This document shows, piece after piece, positions 24,682-33,953 of a stretch of 64,000 bases of DNA. The first letter of the stretch is position 1. The number at the start of each line of letters is the position of its first letter. The DNA is from a bacterium (GTDB taxonomy: Bacteria; Bacteroidota; Ignavibacteria; SZUA-365). The stretch is taken from the NCBI GenBank assembly GCA_020444325.1, contig JAHLLD010000003.1:209572-273571 (forward strand), in the 5' to 3' direction. Both the position numbers and the translations under genes were made by a program. The notes below the pieces were generated by a model. It saw only the letters and a program-made list of their open reading frames with translations. It was not told where the DNA came from and made no database searches.

Positions 24682-25950
24682 ATGATCCGCAGCATGAACT
24701 CAGAAATCGTAGAATCATTCGGCCAGATGGTCCGCGAAAAGGGCATCGACCGCGATCGCCTGATTTCGGTGATCGAGGACATCTTTGGCATGATGGTCAA
24801 GAAGAAATACGGCCTGGAGGCCAACTACGAGATCGTTGTCAACATGGACAAGGGCGATATCGAGATCTTCCTGATCCGTGAAGTGGTTGAAGAGGTTGAA
24901 GATCCTACCACGGAAATCGAAATCAACGCTGCACGCGACAAATCGGGTGAAGAGCTGGAAGTCGGCGAAGAGTATGTCGAGATCATCAATCTCGCGGAAT
25001 TCGGCCGCCGCCTGGTTTCCACCGCCAAGCAGAATCTGAATCAGCGCATCAAGGAAATCGAAAAAGACCTCATCTACGACGAGTACTCCGACAAGGTAGG
25101 CGACATCGTGGTGGGCGACGTTTACCAGGTGCGCCGCAACGACGTGCTGATCAATCACAACCGCACCGAGCTGATCCTTCCGAAGCAGGAACAGATTGGC
25201 AAGGAACGCTACCGCAAGGGCGACGTCATCCGCTGCGTGATCAAGGATGTCGTGCGCAAGGGCAGCGGCATGCCGATGGTGATCGTATCGAGGGCGGACG
25301 TTCTCTTCCTGCAGAAACTTTTCGAGCAGGAGATTCCCGAGATTTACGACGGTGTCATTTCCATTCGCAAGATTGCCCGCGAGCCGGGTGAGCGCGCGAA
25401 AGTCGCCGTTGAATCCCATGACGACCGCATCGACGCCGTCGGCGCCTGCGTCGGCATGAAGGGCGTGCGCATTCACGCCATCGTGCGTGAGCTGAACAAC
25501 GAGAATATTGACGTCATCAACTGGACCGATGATTCTCACCTGTTCATCCAGCGCGCACTGGCACCGGCAAAACTGCTGGATGTCAAGCTCGACCGCGAGA
25601 CGCGCACTGCGCAGGTGCATGTGGACAGCGACCAGGCCTCGCTGGCTATCGGACGTAACGGACAGAATATCCGTCTCGCATCGGAGTTGACGGCATTCAA
25701 GATCGAAATCGTCAAGGAAGGCGAGGAGATCACGAAGACCATGGCCGAATACGAAATCGATCTGAACGAATTTATTCCCGACTTCGGCGAAGAGCTGATC
25801 AACAGCCTCGTCAATGCGGGATACCGGACGGCGAACGATATCATTCTCGCCCCGGTCTCCGACCTGCTCTCGAAGGTTCCAGGGCTCTCCATCGAACAGG
25901 TCAACGACATCGTCGTTGAAATGAAGAAGGCCTTTGCCGAAGAAGACTGA
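24682..25950 (+). CDS. nusA: Transcription termination/antitermination factor NusA
   Basis: 422 residues. Order of domains: N-terminal RNA-polymerase-binding domain (~1-130), S1 domain (~135-200, GDIVVGDVYQVRRND), two KH domains (~205-345, with VGACVGMKGVRIHAIVREL and AIGRNGQNIRLASELT) and a short helix-hairpin-helix-like end (INSLVNAGYRTANDIIL). NusA controls pausing, Rho-dependent termination and antitermination. GAAGGT 5 bases upstream supports the ATG at 24682. The acidic repeats at the C-terminus of enterobacterial NusA are absent, as usual outside that group. Confidence 0.97.
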   Translation: MIRSMNSEIVESFGQMVREKGIDRDRLISVIEDIFGMMVKKKYGLEANYEIVVNMDKGDIEIFLIREVVEEVEDPTTEIEINAARDKSGEELEVGEEYVEIINLAEFGRRLVSTAKQNLNQRIKEIEKDLIYDEYSDKVGDIVVGDVYQVRRNDVLINHNRTELILPKQEQIGKERYRKGDVIRCVIKDVVRKGSGMPMVIVSRADVLFLQKLFEQEIPEIYDGVISIRKIAREPGERAKVAVESHDDRIDAVGACVGMKGVRIHAIVRELNNENIDVINWTDDSHLFIQRALAPAKLLDVKLDRETRTAQVHVDSDQASLAIGRNGQNIRLASELTAFKIEIVKEGEEITKTMAEYEIDLNEFIPDFGEELINSLVNAGYRTANDIILAPVSDLLSKVPGLSIEQVNDIVVEMKKAFAEED

Positions 25951-25977
25951 TCCCGGCACGAAACATTTTTTTCATGC

Positions 25978-28881
25978 ATGACTGGCGACATGGCTGTTAC
26001 GGAAAAGAAGAAAAAAACACGTCTGTATAAAGTCGCGAAAGAGTTCAACCTCTCCCACGACACGTTGACGGAGTTCCTGACCAAGAAAGGTTATCAGGTC
26101 AAGAACCATATGTCCATCATCGATGAGGAGATGCTTGACCTTATCGAGAAACATTACAAGAAAGAAAAGACTGACGCCGAGCGCCACGCCCGGAAGCGCC
26201 GCGAATTCGACGAGATCGATCGCAAGCGCCGTGGTGATGATGAGACCGATGAGGACGTCGAGTCCACGGAGACGACGGAAGAGCCTGCAAAGGTCGAAAA
26301 GGAAGAAGCTCCGGCTGAGAAGGTAGAGGAGATTACTGCCGAAGCGGATGAGGAAGAAGAGGAAGCTCCCGCCGCTGAGGAAGAGGAGGATGCCGCCGAA
26401 GCCGAGGCCGAGGAGGAAGAGGTTGAGACGGAAGAAGAAGAGGCTGACGAGGACGTAGAGGAAGAGGCTCCGGAACAGGAGGAAGAAGAGGAAGCGCCGG
26501 CAGCTGAAGAAACTGAGTCCGTCGAAACGGAAGAAGCGGAGGCCGAGGAGGTCATCGCCGAGGAAGCCAGCGAAGAAGAACCGGCAGCCACGGAAGTGCA
26601 GGAAGAAACGCCCGCCGCGGAAGCGGAAGAGAAGGCGGAAGATGCTCCTGCGAAGAAGGCAGCAGAGAAGAAAGATAAGCCTCGCAAGAAGTCCAAAGAG
26701 GAAATCGACGTCTCGCTCGAAGCCAGCGTTCCGAAAATGCGCGGACTCACGGTCAAGGGCAAGATCGATCTCGAATCCACCATGGAAGCCGACCGCAAGG
26801 GCGGTGAAGAAGGCGCGGAAGGAGACGACAGCGGTGCTCCACGCCGGAAGAAGAAAAAGAAGAAGAAAGTTACCCGTACGGAAGGTACCGCCGAGCCCCT
26901 GGATGCAGAAGCGCTCAAGAAGAAAATGTTCAAGCGCAGCAAGAAGGGAAAGGCGCGCGAGGTGGACCAGGCGGAAGTCGACAGTGCCATCAAGAAGACC
27001 ATCGCGTCGATGTCGGACTTTGGTCCCGTCACCGGACGCGCGGCCATGCGCAAGAAAAAACGCGCCCGTCGCGAAGAAGAGCATATCCGTGAGCAGGAGC
27101 AGCAGGAACGCGAGAAGCAGACACTGCAGATCTACGAGTACGCAACCGTAAGCGAACTCGCAGGCTTCATGAACGTCGGTGTGCCCGCGGTCATTCAGTC
27201 GCTGATCGGACTCGGTGTCATGGCTTCGATCAACCAGCGTCTTGACATGGAAACCATCGAACTGGTCGCGGCGGAATTCGGCTTCGATGTCGTGCAGCAC
27301 GAAGAATTCACCGAAGACCTGCTCGTCGACGAGGGAGATGACGAAGACAGCCTCGAACCGCGTCCGCCGATCGTTACCATCATGGGTCATGTCGATCACG
27401 GTAAGACGAAGCTGCTCGATTTCATTCGCAAGACGAATGTCGTGGCAGGTGAAAGCGGCGGTATCACGCAGCATATCGGTGCCTACACCGTGACGCTCGA
27501 AAACCAGCGTAAAATCACCTTCCTCGATACCCCGGGTCACGAGGCCTTTACCGCCATGCGCGCCCGCGGTGCGCAGGTCACCGATATTGTCGTCCTCGTC
27601 GTCGCGGCCGATGACAGTGTCATGCCGCAGACCATCGAGGCAATCAGTCACGCGCAGGCAGCCAAGGTGCCCATCGTCGTGGCCATCAACAAAATTGACA
27701 AGCCTGAAGCCAATCCCGAGCGCATCAAGCAGCAGCTGGCCGACCGCAATATTCTCGTCGAGAGCTGGGGCGGTAAGTACGGCTGCGTTGAGTTGTCCGC
27801 CAAGGAAGGACTCAATGTCGAAGAGCTGCTCGAGCGTCTTGTGCTGGAAGCGGATATCCTCGAACTCAGAGCTGATCCCAACCGCGAAGCGCGTGGCGCC
27901 GTGATCGAATCCGAGCTCGACAAGGGCAAGGGTATCATTGCCACGGTGCTCGTGCAGAAGGGTACGCTGCTCGTTGGCGATACCTTCGTAGCTGGAAATG
28001 AGTACGGACGCGTTCGTGCGCTGCTCGACGAGCGCGGGAACCGGGTGGACGAAGCAACGCCGGCAACGCCGGTGCAGGTGCTCGGTTTCAACGGCTCGCC
28101 ACAGGCGGGTGACGCCTTCGTCGTCGTCGAAACCGAACGCAAGGCACGTGAAATCGCATCCACCCGTCAGCAGATCAAGCGCGAAAGCGACTTCCGTCGC
28201 GTGCATCGCACGACGCTCGATGACATTTCCGAGCAGATCAAGCTGGGCGGCGTGCAGGATCTCCCGATCGTGGTCAAGGGCGATGTCGACGGCTCGGTCG
28301 AAGCTCTGTCCGATTCGCTGCTCAAGCTTTCGAACGAGGAAGTGCGCATCAGTGTCATTCACAAGAATGTCGGCGCCATTTCCGAATCCGACGTCCTTCT
28401 GGCCAGCGCCTCCAACGCGATCATTATCGGGTTCCGCGTCCGTCCCAACCTCAACGCCCGCAAGCTTGCGGAAACCGAGGATGTGGATATTCGCAACTAC
28501 GAAATCATCTACGACGCCATTGAAGACGTCAAGAGCGCCCTCGAAGGCATGCTGCGTCCCGACATCAGCGAAAAGGTCACCTCCACCGTGCTCGTGCGTG
28601 AGGTGTTCAAGATTTCCAAGGTCGGCGTCATTGCGGGTTGTTACGTGCAGGACGGCAAGATCCATCGCAACAGCCGCGTGCGTCTGCTTCGCGATGGCAT
28701 CGTGCAGTTCACCGGCGGTATCGATTCGCTCAAGCGTTTCAAGGACGATGTCCGTGAAGTCGACAGTGGCTTTGAGTGCGGTATCAGTCTTGCCGGCTAT
28801 AACGATATCAAGGTAGGGGACGTCATCGAGTCGTTCGAAGAAGTTGAAATCAAACGTTCCCTGGATCAGGCGCAGAAATAA
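25978..28881 (+). CDS. infB: Translation initiation factor IF-2
   Basis: 967 residues. IF-2 is the GTPase that places initiator tRNA on the ribosome. The G domain starts at GHVDHGKT (470-477), with DTPGH (517-521), NKID (571-574) and a later SAKEG. An IF2-N module is at the N-terminus ([19 protein letters not shown]). Between ~60 and ~230 lies a linker dominated by Glu and Ala, far more acidic than most IF-2 linkers; a Lys-rich stretch ([10 protein letters not shown]) follows near 290. C-terminal domains II-IV are complete. Two candidate ATGs (25978 and 25990) precede VTEKKKK. A 1081-codon open frame on the opposite strand is a shadow. Confidence 0.97.
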   Translation: MTGDMAVTEKKKKTRLYKVAKEFNLSHDTLTEFLTKKGYQVKNHMSIIDEEMLDLIEKHYKKEKTDAERHARKRREFDEIDRKRRGDDETDEDVESTETTEEPAKVEKEEAPAEKVEEITAEADEEEEEAPAAEEEEDAAEAEAEEEEVETEEEEADEDVEEEAPEQEEEEEAPAAEETESVETEEAEAEEVIAEEASEEEPAATEVQEETPAAEAEEKAEDAPAKKAAEKKDKPRKKSKEEIDVSLEASVPKMRGLTVKGKIDLESTMEADRKGGEEGAEGDDSGAPRRKKKKKKKVTRTEGTAEPLDAEALKKKMFKRSKKGKAREVDQAEVDSAIKKTIASMSDFGPVTGRAAMRKKKRARREEEHIREQEQQEREKQTLQIYEYATVSELAGFMNVGVPAVIQSLIGLGVMASINQRLDMETIELVAAEFGFDVVQHEEFTEDLLVDEGDDEDSLEPRPPIVTIMGHVDHGKTKLLDFIRKTNVVAGESGGITQHIGAYTVTLENQRKITFLDTPGHEAFTAMRARGAQVTDIVVLVVAADDSVMPQTIEAISHAQAAKVPIVVAINKIDKPEANPERIKQQLADRNILVESWGGKYGCVELSAKEGLNVEELLERLVLEADILELRADPNREARGAVIESELDKGKGIIATVLVQKGTLLVGDTFVAGNEYGRVRALLDERGNRVDEATPATPVQVLGFNGSPQAGDAFVVVETERKAREIASTRQQIKRESDFRRVHRTTLDDISEQIKLGGVQDLPIVVKGDVDGSVEALSDSLLKLSNEEVRISVIHKNVGAISESDVLLASASNAIIIGFRVRPNLNARKLAETEDVDIRNYEIIYDAIEDVKSALEGMLRPDISEKVTSTVLVREVFKISKVGVIAGCYVQDGKIHRNSRVRLLRDGIVQFTGGIDSLKRFKDDVREVDSGFECGISLAGYNDIKVGDVIESFEEVEIKRSLDQAQK

Positions 28882-28884
28882 GTA

Positions 28885-29238
28885 ATGTCCATTCGCACCG
28901 AACGTGTCGCGCAGCTGATAAAGCAGCAGATCAGCGATACCCTCATGCGGGATATCGAGACGGGAGGCTTTGGCCTGCTCACGGTCACCGAAGTGATGGT
29001 GACACCCGATCTCCGCATCGCGAAAGTCTATGTCAGCCATTATCAGTCCGGCAAAAGCGACGACGAAGTACTCGCCTTCCTCGAAGAGCATGCGAAGGAA
29101 ATTCGCATGGCCGTGGGGAAGAGCGTGCGGCTGAAATTCACGCCGGAACTGCGCTTTTACATCGATCAGACACTTGATCGGGTGGAGCGGCTGGAAGAAC
29201 TCATACGTAAAATCCACGAGGACGAAGATCAGCGTTGA
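28885..29238 (+). CDS. rbfA: Ribosome-binding factor A
   Basis: 117 residues. RbfA is a KH-like protein that binds the 30S subunit and helps 16S rRNA maturation. Features: RTERVAQLIKQQISDTL at the start, VTEVMVTPDLRIAKVYVSHY in the core and LKFTPELRFYIDQTLDRVERLEELI at the end. It begins 3 bases after the infB stop and overlaps the truB TTG start by 4 bases. The order infB-rbfA-truB-ribF-rpsO-pnp is the common bacterial one. Confidence 0.96.
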   Translation: MSIRTERVAQLIKQQISDTLMRDIETGGFGLLTVTEVMVTPDLRIAKVYVSHYQSGKSDDEVLAFLEEHAKEIRMAVGKSVRLKFTPELRFYIDQTLDRVERLEELIRKIHEDEDQR

Positions 29239-29987
29239 CCGCCTCGCAGGGACTCAATACCATCGAGCAGTTTTGCGCTCCTGCTGGGGGCGTCCTTCTG
29301 GTGGATAAACCCCGCGGCTGGACTTCCTTCGACGTCGTGAAGAAAGTGCGCGGCACATTGCGCGTCAAGAAAGTGGGGCACGCAGGGACACTCGATCCGA
29401 TGGCAACCGGATTGCTCATTCTCTGCTCGGGTCCCATGACCCGCAGTATTGAAACCTTCCAGGCACTGGGAAAACGCTATGAAGGCAGTATGCGTCTTGG
29501 CGCGGTGACTGCCAGTTATGACGCAGAAACCCCGGAAGAGCAGCATCGTCCCGTTGGCGATATCGCTGACGATGCTATTCGTGAGGCCACACGTAAATAC
29601 ATCGGCGACATCCAACAGTTGCCCCCGATGTACAGCGCGGTCAAGGTTGATGGCAAACGTCTCTACAGTCTCGCGCGAAAGGGAAAGGAAGTGGAGAGGA
29701 AACCGCGTCCCGTGCATGTCAGTCGCTTCGATATTACCGCAGTGACACTGCCGGACCTCGCGTTCAGCGTTGACTGCTCGAAAGGGACATATGTGCGGAC
29801 GCTCGCACATGACCTGGGACAGGATCTTGGCTGCGGTGCGTACCTGACGGCGCTGCGCAGGACGGCGATCGGAAATTTCCTGGCGGATGAAGCGTGGACA
29901 ATCGACCAGATCGTCGACGCCGCTGTGCAGAACGGCATCTCTTTGCCGAGAAAGGAGCACAAGGATGCTGATCGCAAGGAGCCTTGA
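29235..29987 (+). CDS. truB: tRNA pseudouridine-55 synthase
   Basis: 250 residues from a TTG start that overlaps rbfA by TTGA. TruB converts U55 of the tRNA T-loop to pseudouridine. The catalytic Asp is Asp54 in GHAGTLDPMATGLL; LLVDKPRGWTSFDVV and KRYEGSMRLGAVTASYDAE are also diagnostic. Later motifs YSAVKVDGKRLYSLARKG and DCSKGTYVRTLAHDLG complete the domain. It lacks the long C-terminal PUA domain of some homologues. Its end overlaps ribF by 23 bases. Confidence 0.95.
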   Translation: MTASQGLNTIEQFCAPAGGVLLVDKPRGWTSFDVVKKVRGTLRVKKVGHAGTLDPMATGLLILCSGPMTRSIETFQALGKRYEGSMRLGAVTASYDAETPEEQHRPVGDIADDAIREATRKYIGDIQQLPPMYSAVKVDGKRLYSLARKGKEVERKPRPVHVSRFDITAVTLPDLAFSVDCSKGTYVRTLAHDLGQDLGCGAYLTALRRTAIGNFLADEAWTIDQIVDAAVQNGISLPRKEHKDADRKEP

Positions 29988-30942
29988 CGAACTGTCGCAC
30001 GGCAGTGCCACCGCGCTCACGCTCGGTACTTTTGACGGCGTGCATCGCGGACATCGCAAAATCATTCAGCGGACAGTGGACGAGGCGCGCGAACATGGAT
30101 TACGTTCCATGCTGCTGACCTTCGATCCGCATCCCCGCGAAGTGATCGGACGGCGGGGCACGCCGACATACCTGCTGTCGACAATTGATGAGCGCATCGC
30201 GCTGCTCGAGGATACCGGACTCGATGTCTGCCTCGTGCTCCCGTTCACACGTGATCTGTCCATTCTCGACGCAGCAACGTTTTTTGAAGAGTATATCGTC
30301 CGCCGCCTCCATTCAAGCAGGGTTGTGGTTGGTGTTGATCACGCGTTCGGACGGGGGAGAAGCGGTACCGCTCCGGAACTGCAGCGGCTTGGTGCCGAGC
30401 ATGGAGTGGACGTCACGGTTGTCGGCGAAATGATGCTCGACGGTGTAAAAGTGTCGAGTACAGCCATTCGCCATGCTCTGACAGAAGGCAACGTGCGCCG
30501 CGCGAACCGTTTCCTCGGTCGTCCTTATACCCTCAGCGGGGTTGTGATGCGCGGCGAGGGCATCGGCCGGTCACTGGGCTTCCCGACGGCGAATTTGCAG
30601 CTGTCGGGCAACAATAAACTTCTGCCGAAAAACGGCGTGTACATCGCCATGGTACAGGTAGACGGCGAAATGCATGAAGGCATCGTCAACATCGGACGCA
30701 GGCCAACGGTATCAAAACAGATGCATATTTCCGTGGAAGTTCATATTTTTATTACTTCGGGCGATTTATACGGACGCAGGCTGCATGTTGGACTGCTTGA
30801 CCGCCTCCGTGATGAAATCCGCTTCGAAAGCCGTGAGCAGTTGTCCGCGCAGATTCGCACGGACATCGCCTATGCCAAGGAACTGCTGACTAAGAACAAC
30901 GAAGAATACAACAAGGAACAATTCAATTTTCCCAAGGAGTAA
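29965..30942 (+). CDS. ribF: Bifunctional riboflavin kinase / FAD synthetase
   Basis: 325 residues from the ATG at 29965, preceded by AAAGGAG 7 bases upstream. RibF phosphorylates riboflavin to FMN and adenylates FMN to FAD. The N-terminal nucleotidyltransferase domain shows [14 protein letters not shown] and [12 protein letters not shown]; the C-terminal kinase domain starts around [10 protein letters not shown], with [11 protein letters not shown] (flavin and phosphate binding) and [25 protein letters not shown]. Placing ribF between truB and rpsO is common in bacteria. Confidence 0.96.
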   Translation: MLIARSLDELSHGSATALTLGTFDGVHRGHRKIIQRTVDEAREHGLRSMLLTFDPHPREVIGRRGTPTYLLSTIDERIALLEDTGLDVCLVLPFTRDLSILDAATFFEEYIVRRLHSSRVVVGVDHAFGRGRSGTAPELQRLGAEHGVDVTVVGEMMLDGVKVSSTAIRHALTEGNVRRANRFLGRPYTLSGVVMRGEGIGRSLGFPTANLQLSGNNKLLPKNGVYIAMVQVDGEMHEGIVNIGRRPTVSKQMHISVEVHIFITSGDLYGRRLHVGLLDRLRDEIRFESREQLSAQIRTDIAYAKELLTKNNEEYNKEQFNFPKE

Positions 30943-30947
30943 TTCCC

Positions 30948-31217
30948 ATGCCTCTGACAAAGGAACGCAAAAACGAACTCGTCAAAAAATTTGGTGACCA
31001 CGAGAAAGACAGCGGCAAGGCTGAAGTGCAGATCGCCATTCTCACCGAAACGATCAACCAGCTTTCCTCGCACTTCAGTGTGAACAAGAAAGACCATCAC
31101 AGCCGTCGCGGACTGCTGAAGATGGTTGGCAAGCGCCGCCGTCTGCTGGCCTACCTGCAGAAGGTCGATATCACGCGCTACCGTACCATCGTGAAAGAAC
31201 TTGAGCTCCGCAAGTAA
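30948..31217 (+). CDS. rpsO: Small ribosomal subunit protein S15
   Basis: 89 residues, exactly the normal size. S15 binds 16S rRNA directly in the central domain. [21 protein letters not shown], the helix [13 protein letters not shown] and [23 protein letters not shown] are canonical. AAGGAG at 30935-30940 precedes the ATG. It sits just upstream of pnp, as in many bacteria, where S15 autoregulation and PNPase decay of the shared message are known. Confidence 0.98.
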   Translation: MPLTKERKNELVKKFGDHEKDSGKAEVQIAILTETINQLSSHFSVNKKDHHSRRGLLKMVGKRRRLLAYLQKVDITRYRTIVKELELRK

Positions 31218-31262
31218 GAGCGGACAGAATTTGACAGGGAAATTATCAGAGATAAGAAGGAT

Positions 31263-33500
31263 ATGATGACGAAGAAACATCTGGATCTGGGCGGTAAGAC
31301 GCTCACCATGGAAACCGGCCGTTTCGCCCGCCAGGCGAGTGGTTCGGTGATGATTACCTACGGTGAGACTATGGTCCTTGCGACCGTCGTGCTCGCTGAT
31401 TCACCGCGTGAAGGGATCGACTTTTTCCCCCTGAGCTGCGAATACCGTGAAAAAACCTCAGCTGCAGGGAAGATTCCCGGCGGCTTTTTCAAGCGTGAGG
31501 GCAAACCTTCCGAAAAGGAAGTGCTCTCCGCCCGCCTCATAGACCGCCCGATACGTCCGATGTTCGCGGATAACTACCGCAATGAAGTGCAGATCGTCGC
31601 CTCCGTGTATTCAAGTGACCAGGAGCATGACGGCGATGTTCTCGCCGCCACGGCCGCCTCGGCCGCGCTTATGATTGCAGGTGCACCGTTTGAAGGACCC
31701 ATCGCGGAAGTACGTGTCGCGCGTGTCGACGGTTCGTTCGTCATCAATCCGACGTTTGAGCAGGTTCGTGCCGCCGACCTCGAAGTTGTTCTTGCAGGTA
31801 CCGTCGATTCCATCCTCATGGTGGAAGGCGAGTCCGACGAGATTTCAGAAGCCGACATGCTGGCCGCGCTGCAGTTCGGTCACGAACATATCGTGAATAT
31901 CTGCAACGCCATCTCGGAGTTTGCGGCGGAAGCCGGCAAGCCCCGCATGGAAGTGGAAGTAGCCGAGAAGCCGGAAGGACTCGAAGATCGCATCCACGGC
32001 ATGTGCTGGGATCGTCTGGTTGAAATGGCGCAGACTGTCATGGCAAAAGAAGAGCGGGCAACCGCAACGAAAGCCGTGTACGAAGAAATCCAGGAAGCCC
32101 TGGCCGAAGATTACCCCGAGCAGGAAAAGCTCATCAAGGAAATCATTCACGACTACGAGAAAGTCGCCATGCGGCAGACCATTCTCGAGAAGGGCCAGCG
32201 CCTCGACGGTCGTACACTGACGGACGTTCGTCCCATCAGCTGCGAAGTCAGCATACTGCCCCGTGTCCACGGTTCAGCCCTGTTCACGCGCGGCGAAACG
32301 CAGGCGCTGATGAGTTGCACGCTCGGAACGAAATCCGACGAACAGATCATTGACGGACTGCAGGACGAATACCGCAAGCGCTTCCTGCTCCATTACAACT
32401 TCCCGCCGTTCTCCGTCGGCGAAGTCGGGCGCTTCGGTTTCACCAGCCGCCGCGAAATCGGTCACGGAAACCTGGCCGAACGCGCGCTGAAGAACATGAT
32501 TCCTTCAGATGAGGATTTCCCCTACACGATTCGCCTCCTCTGCGACATCCTCGAATCCAACGGATCTTCGTCCATGGCGACGGTCTGCAGCGGTTCGATG
32601 GCGCTGATGGATGCCGGCGTGCCGATCAAGAAGCCCGTCGCCGGTGTGGCCATGGGTCTGATCAAGGAAGGGGAGAAGGTCGCCGTGCTGACCGATATCC
32701 TGGGCAACGAGGATCACCTCGGTGACATGGATTTCAAGGTGGCCGGTACCCGCGACGGAATCAATTCCTACCAGATGGATATCAAGATCAAGGGTATCAG
32801 CTTCGAGATCATGGAGCGCGCCCTTGAACAGGCGAGGGAAGCGCGTATGCACATCCTCGACAAGATGGAAGAAGCCATCGGTGGCGCACGCGAGGATCTC
32901 TCGAAATACGCTCCGCGTCTGACCACGATTTATGTGCCGGTTGACATGATCGGTGCGGTGATTGGTCCGGGTGGAAAGAACATCAAGAGCATCGTTGCCG
33001 AAAGCGGCGCCGAAGTCAATATCGAAGATGACGGACGCGTGATTATCGCCGCGATCAACCAGGAAAACAGCGACACCGCTGTGGAGATGATCAAGCGTAT
33101 TACGGCTGTTCCGGAACCCGGTGAGACCTACACCGGTCCCGTCAAGCGCATTGCGGAATTCGGCGCTTTCGTGGAAATCCTCCCCGGCAAGGAAGGACTG
33201 CTGCACATTTCGCAGATCGACTTCCGTCGCATCAATTCGGTTGACGAAGTGCTGAAGGTTGGTGATATGGTCACCGTTAAACTCCTTCGCCTCGAAGACA
33301 ACGGGAAAATGGTTCTCAGCCGCAAGGCGCTCATGGAACCGCCCGAAGGATACGAGGAGAAAGAAGAAGAGCATCGCAGTCGTGGTGGCGACCGTCGCGG
33401 TGGAGATCGCCGTGGAGGCGGGGATCGTCGCGGTGGACGCAGTGGTGGTGACCGCCGTGGAGGTGGAGACCGCAGCGGTGGCGATCGTCACAGATCCTGA
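31263..33500 (+). CDS. pnp: Polyribonucleotide nucleotidyltransferase (PNPase) with RGG tail
   Basis: 745 residues. PNPase is a 3'-5' phosphorolytic exoribonuclease of the RNA degradosome. Two RNase PH-like domains (~10-215 and ~310-540) flank the helical domain. Motifs include FFPLSCEYREKTSAAGKIPGGF, RPLFADNYR-like RPMFADNYR, and the catalytic Asp of DILGNEDHLGDMDFKVAGT. A KH domain (DMIGAVIGPGGKNIK) and an S1 domain (TYTGPVKRIAEFGAFVEIL) follow. The last ~40 residues are Arg-Gly-rich (GGDRRGG-type repeats), an RGG-box-like tail not present in most PNPases. ATG 31263 and 31266 are both possible. Confidence 0.97.
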   Translation: MMTKKHLDLGGKTLTMETGRFARQASGSVMITYGETMVLATVVLADSPREGIDFFPLSCEYREKTSAAGKIPGGFFKREGKPSEKEVLSARLIDRPIRPMFADNYRNEVQIVASVYSSDQEHDGDVLAATAASAALMIAGAPFEGPIAEVRVARVDGSFVINPTFEQVRAADLEVVLAGTVDSILMVEGESDEISEADMLAALQFGHEHIVNICNAISEFAAEAGKPRMEVEVAEKPEGLEDRIHGMCWDRLVEMAQTVMAKEERATATKAVYEEIQEALAEDYPEQEKLIKEIIHDYEKVAMRQTILEKGQRLDGRTLTDVRPISCEVSILPRVHGSALFTRGETQALMSCTLGTKSDEQIIDGLQDEYRKRFLLHYNFPPFSVGEVGRFGFTSRREIGHGNLAERALKNMIPSDEDFPYTIRLLCDILESNGSSSMATVCSGSMALMDAGVPIKKPVAGVAMGLIKEGEKVAVLTDILGNEDHLGDMDFKVAGTRDGINSYQMDIKIKGISFEIMERALEQAREARMHILDKMEEAIGGAREDLSKYAPRLTTIYVPVDMIGAVIGPGGKNIKSIVAESGAEVNIEDDGRVIIAAINQENSDTAVEMIKRITAVPEPGETYTGPVKRIAEFGAFVEILPGKEGLLHISQIDFRRINSVDEVLKVGDMVTVKLLRLEDNGKMVLSRKALMEPPEGYEEKEEEHRSRGGDRRGGDRRGGGDRRGGRSGGDRRGGGDRSGGDRHRS

Positions 33501-33510
33501 TCGATTTGAA

Positions 33511-33570
33511 GGAGCATGCTTCCGAGAGGGAGCATGCTTCCCCCTTAGAGGGGTTCTCGCTTACGAGAAC
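33511..33570 (+). other. Three consecutive hairpins after pnp
   Basis: Hairpin 1: GGAGCATGCTTCC (33511-33523) pairs with GGGAGCATGCTTC (33528-33540), 13 pairs with two G-U, closed by a GAGA (GNRA) tetraloop. Hairpin 2: CCCCT (33541-33545) with AGGGG (33549-33553). Hairpin 3: GTTCTCG (33553-33559) with CGAGAAC (33564-33570), loop CTTA. No U-run follows, so this is not a classic terminator. It may stabilise or process the pnp 3' end. Confidence 0.6.
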
Positions 33571-33647
33571 AGTGCATTCCCTGAAATGCGCCCCCCATCC
33601 ACGGGTGATGTAAAACAGCTTTTCACCATCGACAGCATGGAGTAATC

Positions 33648-33950
33648 ATGCCGAAAGTCATCTTTTCGATATCCTATCCCATCATCGAGGAAAAACGGGA
33701 CGATTACCTCGAGACCGTACAGGAACTCAAGAATTACCTGGTCAACGAACGCGGAAAGAATTACTCGGTGTTCGAGAGCAAGACGCGTCCGAATACCTTC
33801 AGCGAAGTCTATTTCTGCAATAGCATGGATGAATACGACGCGCTGGAAGACGACTCTGACGAGATCACGGAGCAGCTCATCAACCGCATCGTCGACGAGT
33901 TCATCAAGGATGGGAAAACCGAATACAAGACGCTGATCGAAACAGCGTAG
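33648..33950 (+). CDS. Small conserved-looking protein, unknown function
   Basis: 100 residues starting MPKVIFSISYPIIEEKRDDY, with GGAG 5 bases upstream of the ATG. The pattern of beta strand, helix with YLETVQELKNYLVNE, strand YSVFESKTRP and strand SEVYFCNSMDEYDALE, then a helix with Glu/Asp-rich residues, resembles a dimeric alpha-beta barrel fold such as those of ABM-like or EthD-like proteins. No active-site motif is recognised. It follows the pnp hairpins and ends 3 bases from the stop of the convergent dacB gene. Confidence 0.8.
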   Translation: MPKVIFSISYPIIEEKRDDYLETVQELKNYLVNERGKNYSVFESKTRPNTFSEVYFCNSMDEYDALEDDSDEITEQLINRIVDEFIKDGKTEYKTLIETA

Positions 33951-33953
33951 CAC

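Noticed and set aside
25972-29217. A 1081-codon open frame opposite infB and rbfA
   Set aside because: The plus-strand genes are unmistakable; the antisense frame mirrors their codon bias and has no own motifs.
30721-30740. A sixth copy of the near-palindrome (GATGCATATTT in ribF)
   Set aside because: Only the right half matches, and it encodes a conserved RibF segment, so it is coincidence.
33511-33570. Rho-independent terminator of pnp
   Set aside because: Strong stems, but no U-run follows any of them, so a simple intrinsic terminator is not supported.
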